DNA of 50,202 nt, taken from contig JAMLIV010000023.1 in the NCBI GenBank assembly GCA_023954075.1, positions 1 to 50,202 of the forward strand, written 5' to 3'. Under the pieces are notes generated by a model. That model was not told the origin of the DNA. It was given only the letters and a program-made list of their open reading frames with translations, and did no database searches. The position numbers were made by a program, and so were the translations under genes. This DNA comes from Lysobacteraceae bacterium (lineage in GTDB: Bacteria; Pseudomonadota; Gammaproteobacteria; Xanthomonadales; Xanthomonadaceae). The first letter of the stretch is position 1; each line of letters opens with the position of its first letter. Shown piece by piece: positions 32,136 to 41,729 of this stretch.

Positions 32136-33293
32136 CTAGGCCGCGCCCTGCGCCTGCAGCGCCCGGGCGAGCGGCTCGGGCTTTCCGATCAGGTAGCCCT
32201 GTGCGTAGCGCACGCCCAGCCGGCGCAGGGTCTGCAGCTGCTCGGGCGTCTCGACCCCTTCGGCGAGCGCGTCGGCGCCGGTGGCGCGCACCAGCCCGAC
32301 GATGGCATCCAGCATCATCGCCGCCCTGCTCGAACCTTCCACGCCGCGCAGGAAAGCCTGGTCGATTTTCACGGTATCAAAGGCCAGTGCGCTCAGATGG
32401 CTGAGGTTGGAGAACCCGGTGCCGAAGTCGTCGAGCGCGACCCGGATTCCGGCGGCACGGCAGGCGTCCAGCACCTCGGCCGTGTGCGGATAGTCGAGCA
32501 CCTGGCTCTCGGTGATCTCCAGCTTCACGGCGCTGGCCGGCAGGGCTGCATCCCCGAGGCGCTCGAGCAGGGACTGGATGAGGTCGGCCTCGCGTAGCTG
32601 CCGTGCGGATACGTTGATGGAAAGGAAGGGAAGCTGCGCCATGCCTCTGGATCGCATCGTCACGAGCGCAGAGATGGCTTCCTGCAGCATGAATTGCCCG
32701 ACCGGGACGATCAGCGAGGTCTCTTCGGCCAGCGTGATGAATTCGAGCGGCGAGATCGGGCCACGCTCGGGATGGTCCCAGCGGATCAGCGCCTCGTAGC
32801 CGGCGATCTTGCCAGTCGGGATGTCGAGCAGCGGCTGCAGGTGCATCTGCAGGCGTCCGCCGTCCAGCGCCTCGCGCAGCTGGGACTCGAGGCGAATCTT
32901 GGCCACGGCGGCGGCGTCATCCGTACCCAGGCTCTGGTCCGGTGCCGCCCCACCTTGCAGCGTTGCGAGCGCAGCACGGTAGCGCTTGATTTGACCCCCG
33001 AGCAGAGCGCGGACGATCGGGTCGGTCTGCGCGATGCGCTCGGCCAGGTGGCCACGGTCGATGACCAGAAGTGCGGTGTCTTCCAGCGCCACCGCCGTCG
33101 CGGTGCGCGGCGCGTTGTCGATCAGCGCCATTTCGCCGACCAGATCACCGGGGCCCAGATCCGCCAATGTCACGGCGCTGTCGGTACCGCGCAGCGAAAC
33201 GCGAATGCGCCCGCGCTCGACGAGGTAGGCCACATCGCCAGCGTCGTGCTCCTGGAAGAGCACCTCACCTGCCTGCAGCTGCCTTCGCGCCAT
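32136..33293 (-). CDS. Cyclic nucleotide-binding domain plus EAL phosphodiesterase
   Basis: Cytosolic protein of 385 residues. Residues ~1-120 form a Crp-like cyclic-nucleotide-binding domain (LQAGEVLFQEHDAGDVAYLV, GDLVGEMALIDNAPRTATAVA). Residues ~145-380 are an EAL domain for c-di-GMP. The catalytic set looks complete: EALIRW, the Asn in SINVSARQL, the Glu in LEITESQVL, DDFGTGFSNLS, KIDQAFL, EGVETPEQL and AQGYLIGKP. A hydrolysing enzyme, not a degenerate receptor, is therefore inferred. ATG at 33293 has GGAG six bases upstream; the ATG at 33404 lies inside the neighbouring terminator and was rejected. It lies after the pil-linked lipoprotein gene, separated by that terminator. Confidence 0.92.
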   Translation of the reverse strand: MARRQLQAGEVLFQEHDAGDVAYLVERGRIRVSLRGTDSAVTLADLGPGDLVGEMALIDNAPRTATAVALEDTALLVIDRGHLAERIAQTDPIVRALLGGQIKRYRAALATLQGGAAPDQSLGTDDAAAVAKIRLESQLREALDGGRLQMHLQPLLDIPTGKIAGYEALIRWDHPERGPISPLEFITLAEETSLIVPVGQFMLQEAISALVTMRSRGMAQLPFLSINVSARQLREADLIQSLLERLGDAALPASAVKLEITESQVLDYPHTAEVLDACRAAGIRVALDDFGTGFSNLSHLSALAFDTVKIDQAFLRGVEGSSRAAMMLDAIVGLVRATGADALAEGVETPEQLQTLRRLGVRYAQGYLIGKPEPLARALQAQGAA

Positions 33294-33378
33294 GCCTTGC
33301 TCCAAGCTGCACGCGGCACCTCGCCGCGTACAGCGTGCCCGAAATTCCGATGCCCGGCAGCCTGCACGGGCCGGAAAC

Positions 33379-33408
33379 GACAGTGGGATGGTTTCCCATC
33401 CCACTGTC
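33379..33408 (-). terminator. Terminator hairpin after the Ig-like lipoprotein gene
   Basis: A perfect 13-bp stem (33379-33391 with 33396-33408) with a 4-nt loop starts 15 bp past the lipoprotein stop. The following T-tract on the minus strand is short (GTTTCC). The rest of the 129-bp gap (33294-33422) holds only the EAL gene's ribosome site. Confidence 0.7.
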
Positions 33409-33422
33409 CTTGCAACGATACC

Positions 33423-36368
33423 TCAGGGGCCCCAGCTTGCCGTGCAGGCCCGTGGCCCGTCCATCTGGACCGTGGCCTGCGGCGGGACGCCCGGGGCACA
33501 GGTGCCGGACCAGCCACCGAAGACCGCACCTGCGGGCCCAGTGGTATTGAGGACCACCGGCGTGCCTTGGTCGAAGTCGATCGTGCAGCTCACGGTCAGC
33601 GCGGTGCCGCTGGTCGCATTGGTGCAGGCACCACCGCCCGGAGCCGTGGTGACCGTGTAGGAGCCGGACGGCGCGCCGGCCGCGACCGTGATTGTCACGG
33701 TCAGAGTCTGCTGGACGACGGGCGGGACGTCCGGTGCCGGGCAGCCCGGAATCGGCGGGCTGGTGCCCAGGGTGCACAGATCGCGACCTTCCAGTGTCAC
33801 CACGGCCTGGGCCGAGCCATCCGCGGTTTCGAAGGTGCACTCGCCGCTGCCCGCCGCGCCAACTTGATTGAGGTTGAGCGCATCGATCACGGCCGTCGTC
33901 TTGCCGGCGCTGTTGGTGATGCCCGGGCCGGACATGATGCTGACCGAGGCACCGCCGCTGCTTTCGCAGGAGCCGCGAATCTGGAAGCCCGGCTGCGGCA
34001 CGCCGTTCGCGTCGAGCAGGGTGAGGGTGACCGTACCACCGCTGGTCATCGCGCTCGGGTTGGCCATCAGCACCAGCGGAGAGAAGGTGAAGGTGACTTC
34101 GCCGGACGCGCCCGCTGCCGTGAACACGAGCTTGGGCTCGCCGTCGCCTTCCAGCATGCCGCTGGTCTGGACTTGGGCAACGGTGCAGCCCGAGCCGAAA
34201 TCGGTCAGGTTGGCAACGGTGCCGCCGCCGGCCACGCCATCGACCTTGCCGCTGCCGATCAGATCCTGGAATGCGAAGCCGATGGGGATGCCGCCCATGG
34301 GTGCCGACAAGGCATCGTACAGGCAGACCGTCACGTTGCTGGTCGTGTTGGCCGGCAGCACGTTCGGGCTGACCACCAGCTGCGCCGGAGCCACGCCCGC
34401 AAAGTAGGCGAACTCCACGTCGGCCACCTTGCGCGGCGAAGCGCCGGCCTGGTCCATCGCGCGGTCACCCTGTGCCCAGACGATGGCCTGCTTGCCGATT
34501 TTGCTGACCGGGTAGTTGAGCTTGGTGGTCGCCACGCCGATCTGGTTGGTCTGTGCGGTAGCCACGATGTTGCCGTCGGCCGCGCGACCGACGACGTAGG
34601 GCAGGATGCCGCCATAGTCGACGTTGCTGCCGGTGGTGTCGTTGAGATTGAAGCGGTAGTCGACGCTCAGGCTGGTCTCGCTGTTGACCCGATCGACGGT
34701 GCGCGCGCTTTCGAGCTCGCGGTTGCCGATCACTTCCTCGCCGAAGACCACCAGCGTGTCGCCAGGACCCACACCGCCACCGGCGGTGCGGAAGGCGCCG
34801 GTCACCGCGGTAAACAGCTTGCCGCCCTCTTCCGGATTGCCGTCGCCGCCGGCGATGTGGAAGTCGCCGGTACCGGTGGCCTGCGGTTCGTCGATGAGCC
34901 CGAAGCGGATTTCGGTGCCCGGCAGGACCGGGTTGCCGAGGCGATCCGTTGCAATCACCGCCACGGTCACGCTGTAGGTGCCATCCGGGCTCACCGGGAT
35001 CGTGAGGTCACCGTACTCGGTGACTTCGATGTCGCCACCGCTCGGATTGACCGTCAGCGCGTTCACGATCGGCTGGGTGATTTCCAGATCGTAGAGACGG
35101 CCGTCCGAGACCACGACCGAGCGCTCGACCTTGACCGGATCGCTGATGCCGTTGTCGACATTGTTGTCGGCACGGTCCGCGGTGAGCCTGACGATGTAGG
35201 ACGCCGCATCGCTGCCGCCGATGAACGTGGCACCGCCGATGCCTGCCGTGGTGCGAAGGTTGATCTTGGTGCCGGTGACCGTGGCACCACTCGCATCGAT
35301 GCCGCGCAGGCGCGCGCTGATCGGTGAAGCGGTTCCGAGGATCTCCAGCTGGTAGTTGTTGAAGGCCGTGGCACCGGCCACAGGATCGGGCACCGGCTGG
35401 CCGATCGGATCGCCCACTTCGATGTGGAGCTGACCGCTGTTGTTGCCGCCGGACTGCTCGACGTAGAGCGCGTTCGACGGGCCGACCAGCGCAAGCTGCG
35501 CAGGCAGCGGCGGGAAAGTCTCGACAATCCGGAAGTCCAGCGTGGAGCTGATCGACTGACCGGTGACGTCGTCCTGGGTGGTGACGGTCAAGGTGGTGGT
35601 GCCGGTGAAGTTGAGCGAGTGGACGAAGATGGTGGCCTTGCCCGCGGTCACGTCGACCGGTGCCTGGCCCATGCGGATGTAGAACTCGCAGCCCTTGAAG
35701 TTGTCTTCCATGTCGCAGTCGGTTTCCGGGTCATCCAGCGTGGTGAATCCGCCGGTATTGCCGACCGGGTTGATCGACACCTGGATGCCGTCCACCTTGT
35801 TGACCGGCTGGCCGTTGCCGTCCTTCACGGTAACCGTCACCTCGGCCATGTAGGGCGAGCCCATGAAGGGAAGCACCTCGAACCGGTTCACCGGAAGCTG
35901 GGTACGGGTCGCAGCCAGCTTCAGGCGCTCGTCCATGCCGGGCTGGATGGTGATCTTGAGCGCGGTACTGGCGCTGCTGCCGGAGTCATTGACCGAGAAG
36001 GTCAGGTTGGCCTCGCCACCGGTTCCGGTCGCGGTGAAGCGGAAATTGGCCAGGCCGCCGGTCGTCTGCGCGGAAGCCCCACCCAGCGCCGTCCCGACGA
36101 CAGCCTGCAGCGATCCCGATCCGGCCGGGGAGACGGTGCCGCTGACGATCGTGCCGTCCGCCACGTTGTTGCCGTTGCTGAAGGCCACCTTCACCGTGAC
36201 GTCGAGATGGCCTCCGGGCCCGACGGTGGTCGCCGTCGGGGTGGCCGTGACCCGGAGCTGCGCCGGCTGGAACGCCGAATCGCCGCCGCTGGTTCCCCCG
36301 CCACAGGCGGCCAGCAGCGACACGGCGGTCACCAGCAAAAGACTTTTCAGGATGGATGCAAATTTCAT
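33423..36368 (-). CDS. Large outer-membrane lipoprotein with Ig-like repeats, after pilQ
   Basis: Protein of 981 residues. The signal peptide ends in a lipobox (LLAAC, Cys22) followed by GGGTSGG; no aspartate at +2, so outer-membrane sorting is expected. The body reads as a string of beta-sandwich, Big/Ig-like units (for example QLRVTATPTATTVGPGGHL ~37, MAEVTVTVKDGNGQPVNKV ~172, YSVTVAVIATDRLGNPVLPG ~470, TLTLLDANGVPQPGFQIRG ~800). The C-terminus (~895-981) has GGWSGTCAPG and VQMDGPRACTASW, like the bacterial repeat often appended to surface proteins, with paired cysteines. GGAGA precedes ATG at 36368. It follows pilQ by 65 bp on the same strand and may be cotranscribed with pilMNOPQ. Adhesion or pilus-associated structural role is inference only. 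Confidence 0.85.
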   Translation of the reverse strand: MKFASILKSLLLVTAVSLLAACGGGTSGGDSAFQPAQLRVTATPTATTVGPGGHLDVTVKVAFSNGNNVADGTIVSGTVSPAGSGSLQAVVGTALGGASAQTTGGLANFRFTATGTGGEANLTFSVNDSGSSASTALKITIQPGMDERLKLAATRTQLPVNRFEVLPFMGSPYMAEVTVTVKDGNGQPVNKVDGIQVSINPVGNTGGFTTLDDPETDCDMEDNFKGCEFYIRMGQAPVDVTAGKATIFVHSLNFTGTTTLTVTTQDDVTGQSISSTLDFRIVETFPPLPAQLALVGPSNALYVEQSGGNNSGQLHIEVGDPIGQPVPDPVAGATAFNNYQLEILGTASPISARLRGIDASGATVTGTKINLRTTAGIGGATFIGGSDAASYIVRLTADRADNNVDNGISDPVKVERSVVVSDGRLYDLEITQPIVNALTVNPSGGDIEVTEYGDLTIPVSPDGTYSVTVAVIATDRLGNPVLPGTEIRFGLIDEPQATGTGDFHIAGGDGNPEEGGKLFTAVTGAFRTAGGGVGPGDTLVVFGEEVIGNRELESARTVDRVNSETSLSVDYRFNLNDTTGSNVDYGGILPYVVGRAADGNIVATAQTNQIGVATTKLNYPVSKIGKQAIVWAQGDRAMDQAGASPRKVADVEFAYFAGVAPAQLVVSPNVLPANTTSNVTVCLYDALSAPMGGIPIGFAFQDLIGSGKVDGVAGGGTVANLTDFGSGCTVAQVQTSGMLEGDGEPKLVFTAAGASGEVTFTFSPLVLMANPSAMTSGGTVTLTLLDANGVPQPGFQIRGSCESSGGASVSIMSGPGITNSAGKTTAVIDALNLNQVGAAGSGECTFETADGSAQAVVTLEGRDLCTLGTSPPIPGCPAPDVPPVVQQTLTVTITVAAGAPSGSYTVTTAPGGGACTNATSGTALTVSCTIDFDQGTPVVLNTTGPAGAVFGGWSGTCAPGVPPQATVQMDGPRACTASWGP

Positions 36369-36433
36369 GGGTAGTCTCCGCGAACCGGGTCGCTTCCTGC
36401 GTTTAAGTATGAAAATCTGTTGGGACCGGCAGC

Positions 36434-38662
36434 TCAGCCGCCGCGAGGGCCGCCGACGTTGAGGATCTTGGGCGTGACGAAGATCAGGAGCTCCGCCTTG
36501 GTGGTTCCCTTGTGCTTGTTGCGGAACAGGTTGCCCAGCACCGGCACATCCCCGAGGAACGGAACTTTCTTGATGTCCTCGGCGCTGGTGAACTCGTAGA
36601 CGCCGCCCACGACGACGGTCTGGCCGCTGTCGACCAGAACGGCGGTGGTGACTTCGCGCTTGGCCAGTTCCGGCGTGGAGCCGAGCTGACCCAGGTTGAC
36701 GTAGCCGATGATCTCGTCCTTCTTGACCGCCATGCTGAGGAACACGCGGCCGTCCTGGGTGATGGTCGGGGTGACCTTCAGCTGCAGCAGGGCTTCCTTG
36801 AAGTTCACCGTCGGCGTGGCGTTTGCGCCGACGCCGCTGGTCGTGACATAGCCCACTTCCCGGCCCTGGTTGATGGTGGCCTCGCGCTGGTTCGACGTGA
36901 TCACCCGCGGGCTGGAGACCACTTCGCCACGGCCTTCGTTCTGCAGCGCGGAGAGCTCGAGATCAAGCAGGTAGTCGGAGCCGAGGATCGCGAAACCGAT
37001 CGCACCAGCCGGGTTGGCAACCGGCAGATTGACGTTCAGCCGGTCCGAGCCCAGACCCGCGCCGATGCCTGCCAGCGGCGGCCGGCCGGACAGCCGGTTG
37101 TCCAGTGCGGCACCCGCCATGCTCGACGCGGCCCCGAGCGAGCCGGAGGTGCCGATGATGGTGTTGCTGCCTTCCTGACGCGCGCTGCTGATGCCGAAGC
37201 GGGCACCCAGATCGCGCGCGAAGCTCTCGGTGGCGATCACGATGCGAGCCTCGATCAGCACCTGGTCGACCGGGCGGTCGAGCAGCTTGATGAGCTCCCT
37301 GATCTCCACGACCTTTTCCGCGGTCTCATTGAGCAGGAGGGTGTTGGTGCGCGGATCGAAGCTGACGCTGCCGCGCGGCGAGAGGAAGCCGCGCTGCTGC
37401 TGTCCCGCCTGTCCACCGCCGGCACCGCCCTGGCCCTGCTTGGCATCCTCCGTGAGCAGGCTGGCAATGTCCGCGGCACTGCCGTAGTTGATCGCGATGT
37501 ACTCGGTCAGGAGCGGTGCGCGCTGTTCCATGTCCAGCCGCGCCTCCGCGATGTCCTTTTCGTACTTGGCGATTTCGCTCTGCGGGGCGACCCAGATCAC
37601 GTTGCCATCGACGCGCTTGTCCAGCCCCTTGGAGCGCAGCACGATGTCGAGCGCCTGGTCCCAGGGCACGTTGATCAGGCGCAGGGTGACGTTGCCCGTG
37701 ACGGTATCGGCGGCGACGATGTTCTTCTGCGAGACTTCCGCCAGGAGCTGCAGCAGGGTGCGCACCGGGATTTCCTGGAAGTTGAAGACCACCGGCTCGC
37801 CGGTGTAGCCCTTCTGCTCGTCCTTGCCCAGCCCCGTCACGGCATCTTCGGGAGCAATTTCTTTCCTGGGCGACACTTCAAGCACATATTGTCCGCCGGT
37901 CTGGTAGGCCAGGGTCTCGAACTGACCGTTGGCACGAACAGTCACGCGCGATCCGGACGGCCCCTGCGTGGTTTCGATGAACTGTGCCGGGGTCGCGAAG
38001 TCGGACACGTCGAGCTTCTGGCGCAGGGACTCGGCGACATCGACATCCTTGAGGTCGATGATGACGTTCGAACCTTCCGTGCGCAGGTCGACAATCGCGT
38101 TCTCGTCGCTCAGGTCGAGCAGGACGCGCGCGGCACCTTCGGGTGTGCGGCGGAAATCGACGTTGGTGATGGCCGCATTCTTGCCATTGATGCGCTTGGC
38201 CGGATCGGCGGCCAGTCCCGGGGTCGCGTTGGCGGCCGCACCTGCGGTGCCGGCGATCTCGACAACATAGGTGCTGCCGTCGGCGTACGCCTGATACTGC
38301 GCCTTGTTGAACAGGTCGATCACCACGCGGGTGCGCCCCCCGGCTTCGACGGCGCTGATCGAGTTCGCCGCACCATTGCCGACGGCGATGCGGCGATCCA
38401 CCACCTGGCTGGCCGTCGATGGGAGATCGATGGCAATGCGCGGCGGATCGTCCGTCGTGAATGCCTGTGCTCCGGAAGCCGGTTCGGCCAGGTGCAGCAC
38501 CACGCGGACGCTGCCGTCGGCCGCCGTTGCGTAGCTGATGTCCTGCAGCGTGTTGGCCGAGGCAAGGCCACCTGCGATGAGGGCGATTGTTCCAAGCAAC
38601 CCGGCGATCTTGTGCTTCATCTTCGGCGCCATTCCCTGGAGTGTGTGGTTCGTCGAGGTCAT
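36434..38662 (-). CDS. pilQ: Type IV pilus secretin PilQ
   Basis: Outer-membrane secretin through which the pilus leaves the cell; 742 residues. Signal peptide to ~37 (MKHKIAGLLGTIALIAGGLASA), two AMIN peptidoglycan-binding domains (~40-135, ~165-270) and an STN/N0 domain (VVFNFQEIPVRTLLQLLAEV, ~305). An N1 domain with a Gly/Gln-rich loop (GQGGAGGGQAGQQQRG) follows, then the secretin pore domain (~545-730) ending VPFLGDVPVLGNLFRNK. The start is taken at 38662, with a GGGGGAT ribosome site seven bases upstream; ATG at 38677 is possible. It lies 17 bp after pilP. Confidence 0.96.
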   Translation of the reverse strand: MTSTNHTLQGMAPKMKHKIAGLLGTIALIAGGLASANTLQDISYATAADGSVRVVLHLAEPASGAQAFTTDDPPRIAIDLPSTASQVVDRRIAVGNGAANSISAVEAGGRTRVVIDLFNKAQYQAYADGSTYVVEIAGTAGAAANATPGLAADPAKRINGKNAAITNVDFRRTPEGAARVLLDLSDENAIVDLRTEGSNVIIDLKDVDVAESLRQKLDVSDFATPAQFIETTQGPSGSRVTVRANGQFETLAYQTGGQYVLEVSPRKEIAPEDAVTGLGKDEQKGYTGEPVVFNFQEIPVRTLLQLLAEVSQKNIVAADTVTGNVTLRLINVPWDQALDIVLRSKGLDKRVDGNVIWVAPQSEIAKYEKDIAEARLDMEQRAPLLTEYIAINYGSAADIASLLTEDAKQGQGGAGGGQAGQQQRGFLSPRGSVSFDPRTNTLLLNETAEKVVEIRELIKLLDRPVDQVLIEARIVIATESFARDLGARFGISSARQEGSNTIIGTSGSLGAASSMAGAALDNRLSGRPPLAGIGAGLGSDRLNVNLPVANPAGAIGFAILGSDYLLDLELSALQNEGRGEVVSSPRVITSNQREATINQGREVGYVTTSGVGANATPTVNFKEALLQLKVTPTITQDGRVFLSMAVKKDEIIGYVNLGQLGSTPELAKREVTTAVLVDSGQTVVVGGVYEFTSAEDIKKVPFLGDVPVLGNLFRNKHKGTTKAELLIFVTPKILNVGGPRGG

Positions 38663-38679
38663 CGTGCTATCCCCCATCC

Positions 38680-39228
38680 CTATTTGTCGTCCAGCGCCAC
38701 TTGGGCCTGGCGCTCCATCCATCCGCCAGCACCATCCGGCACCAGTTCCGTCAATTCAATGCGATCCTCGTGGATCGAAGTGATGCGACCATCGTTCTGG
38801 CCCATGTACTGCCCGCCCAGAACCTGATGCACCACGCGTTCCGGATCCATGATCAGCCCGATCATGCCCGGGCCGGTACCGATCGTGCCCACCATGTCCA
38901 GACCATCGAGCGGGAAGGCCTCGAGCGGTTCCTTGCGTCGCGTCGGATCAGGCCGCAGGCCTGAGTCGGCTCCGCCGCTTTCCTGATCGGCCGCGGGTCC
39001 GCTGAACGGGTCGCGCATTGCCTGGGCGGCATATTCGAAGGTCTCGAACTGCTGCATTATCGGCAGCGGGTCCAAGGGCTTGGGTGGCCGAGCTTTCACT
39101 TCGGACACCCATGTCTGCAGATCGGACATGCCCGGGGCGCAAGCGGTAAGCGTTGCTGCCGCAGCGAATGCCACGAGCAGCAGCCGCCGCACGGCGCGGA
39201 ACGGGCGATTGGCATGCATGATGCTCAT
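38680..39228 (-). CDS. pilP: Type IV pilus assembly lipoprotein PilP
   Basis: Inner-membrane lipoprotein of 182 residues that links PilN/PilO to the PilQ N0 domain. The signal peptide ends at a lipobox-like LTAC (Cys30). A flexible stretch with MQQFETFEYAAQAMRDPF follows, then the beta-sandwich domain from ~100 (LDMVGTIGTGPGMIGLIMDPERVVHQV and GQNDGRITSIHEDRIELTEL, shown in part). ATG at 39228 overlaps the pilO stop by 4 bp. Confidence 0.94.
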   Translation of the reverse strand: MSIMHANRPFRAVRRLLLVAFAAAATLTACAPGMSDLQTWVSEVKARPPKPLDPLPIMQQFETFEYAAQAMRDPFSGPAADQESGGADSGLRPDPTRRKEPLEAFPLDGLDMVGTIGTGPGMIGLIMDPERVVHQVLGGQYMGQNDGRITSIHEDRIELTELVPDGAGGWMERQAQVALDDK

Positions 39229-39866
39229 CGGCGGGCTCCTGCCGGGGCCGGCGTTGCGGGGACGGTCTCGTCCTCTTCCAGATAGCGATAGGTCTTGATC
39301 GTGCCTTCCAGGACCAGCACCCCGCCGGCGCGCTTGTCGTCGCGCGGCTTGAGCGAGATGTCGTGCATGGTCATGATCACCACGCGCGGCAGCGAGGCCA
39401 CGCCGCTGACGAACGCGCCGAACTGGTGGTAGGTACCTACCATCCGCAGCGCGATCGGCTTCTCGGCGTAAAACTCCTTCTTGATCTCGGGTTGCGGCTG
39501 GAACAGTTCGTTCTGGAGGCCGGTGGCCAGCGCCGTCTGGGAAATGTCGACGATGAGGTCGGCCATTTCGGTGCGGCCCGGCAGCTGGCGCAGCATCTGC
39601 TGAAGCATGGCCTCCATGTCTGCCAACTGCTGCTTGAGCGGCTCCAGGTTCACGGCGCGCGCCTGTTTGGCCTCGAAGTCGTTGCGCAAGGACTGTTCCT
39701 TGGCCTTTTCCCCGGTGAGCGTGTCCTGCTGCTCCCGCACGATCAGATACCAGCCCAGGAACAGGATCAGCACCGCGAGCAGGGCACAGAAAAAGAGCTT
39801 GACCGAACCCGGCCAACCGCCCGGGTTGCTGGTGTCGAGGTTGCGAAGATCGAATCCGCCGCTCAT
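39225..39866 (-). CDS. pilO: Type IV pilus alignment protein PilO
   Basis: Bitopic inner-membrane protein of 213 residues. Single span at ~23-43 (VKLFFCALLAVLILFLGWYL), a coiled-coil (~50-90, QQDTLTGEKAKEQSLRNDF) and a ferredoxin-like periplasmic domain (IALRMVGTYHQFGAFVSGVA). It forms heterodimers with PilN. It overlaps pilN and pilP by 4 bp each, so the operon is translationally coupled. Confidence 0.95.
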   Translation of the reverse strand: MSGGFDLRNLDTSNPGGWPGSVKLFFCALLAVLILFLGWYLIVREQQDTLTGEKAKEQSLRNDFEAKQARAVNLEPLKQQLADMEAMLQQMLRQLPGRTEMADLIVDISQTALATGLQNELFQPQPEIKKEFYAEKPIALRMVGTYHQFGAFVSGVASLPRVVIMTMHDISLKPRDDKRAGGVLVLEGTIKTYRYLEEDETVPATPAPAGARR

Positions 39867-40452
39867 GGCGCACCTCCGGCGATCTGACCGTCCTCACCCT
39901 CACCCTCGGCATTGGGCCGAACCAGGGTGACCTTGAGGTTGAAGATGTAGGGCATGCTCTTGTCAGCCCCCTTGGCTTCGATGATCGAAAGATCCGGGCG
40001 CGACATCCAGCCGGAGCCTTCCAGCGCCCGGATGTAAGAGGACACGCGCGCGTTTGACTGGGCCAGGCCTTCGAGCGTGAGCAGGTCGCCGGCCTGCTTG
40101 ATCGAAGTCAGGCGCACGCCCTCGGGAACGGTGCGGACCAACTCGTCGAACAGGTGGACCATCTGCGAGCGGCTGGCCTGGAGCTGCTCGATCACCTGCT
40201 TGCGCTGCAGGAGGCTCGCGCGCTTGCGGTCCAGCTCCTCGATTTCCTTGATTTTGGCCTCGACCGCGACGATCTCCTGCTGCAGGTAGGCGTTGCGCGC
40301 CTGCTGCGCCTCGATCAGCGAGTCGTAGTACATCTTGAGCCCGAACACGGCCAGCACCGCAATGATCGCCGCCGTGCCCAGCATCGTGTAGAACTGCTTC
40401 TGGCGCTGCTTGCGACGCTCGACACGCCACGGGAGTAGGTTGATCCGTGCCA

Positions 40453-40453
<1 letters not shown>
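39863..40453 (-). CDS. pilN: Type IV pilus alignment protein PilN
   Basis: Bitopic protein of 196 residues. The cytosolic N-terminus carries the conserved PilM-binding INLLPWR motif (residues 4-10, ARINLLPWRVERRK). A membrane span (~22-42, TMLGTAAIIAVLAVFGLKMY), a coiled-coil (~48-90) and a periplasmic domain (VPEGVRLTSIKQAGDLLTL) follow. ATG at 40453 shares one base with the pilM stop (TGATG). Confidence 0.95.
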
Positions 40454-41535
<1,082 letters not shown>

Positions 41536-41560
41536 TTACGCGCAACTCCTGTGTTGGCAC

Positions 41561-41590
41561 ATTAGATAACGAGTCTTAACGGTTTGGCAA
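41561..41590 (-). promoter_or_regulatory. Probable sigma-70 promoter of pilMNOPQ
   Basis: On the minus strand TTGCCA (41585-41590) is followed after 16 bases by TATCTA (41563-41568), or after 18 bases by TCTAAT. Transcription would begin near 41555, leaving a leader of about 44 nt before the pilM GTG. The mrcA-pilM gap is 41512-41729. Confidence 0.5.
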
Positions 41591-41656
41591 CAGTGTGATG
41601 CATCGAACCCCGAACCCCACGTCCCCACCCCACCCCACAAGCTTCGCCATCCGACC

Positions 41657-41687
41657 TTCACAGGCATCTACGGCCACATTCTATACT
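41657..41687 (+). promoter_or_regulatory. Possible mrcA promoter
   Basis: TATACT at 41682-41687 is a good -10 box; TTCACA at 41657-41662 is a candidate -35 but the 19-bp spacing is long. The mrcA ATG is 43 bp further on. Confidence 0.4.
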
Positions 41688-41729
41688 CTTCTTTAAGAAG
41701 CAACGCAAACCCATGGTATTCCCGCGAAA

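Noticed and set aside
41553..41570. A TTGGCAC string reminiscent of a sigma-54 -24 box.
   Set aside because: No TTGC element at the required spacing follows, and a better sigma-70 pair overlaps it on the pilM strand.
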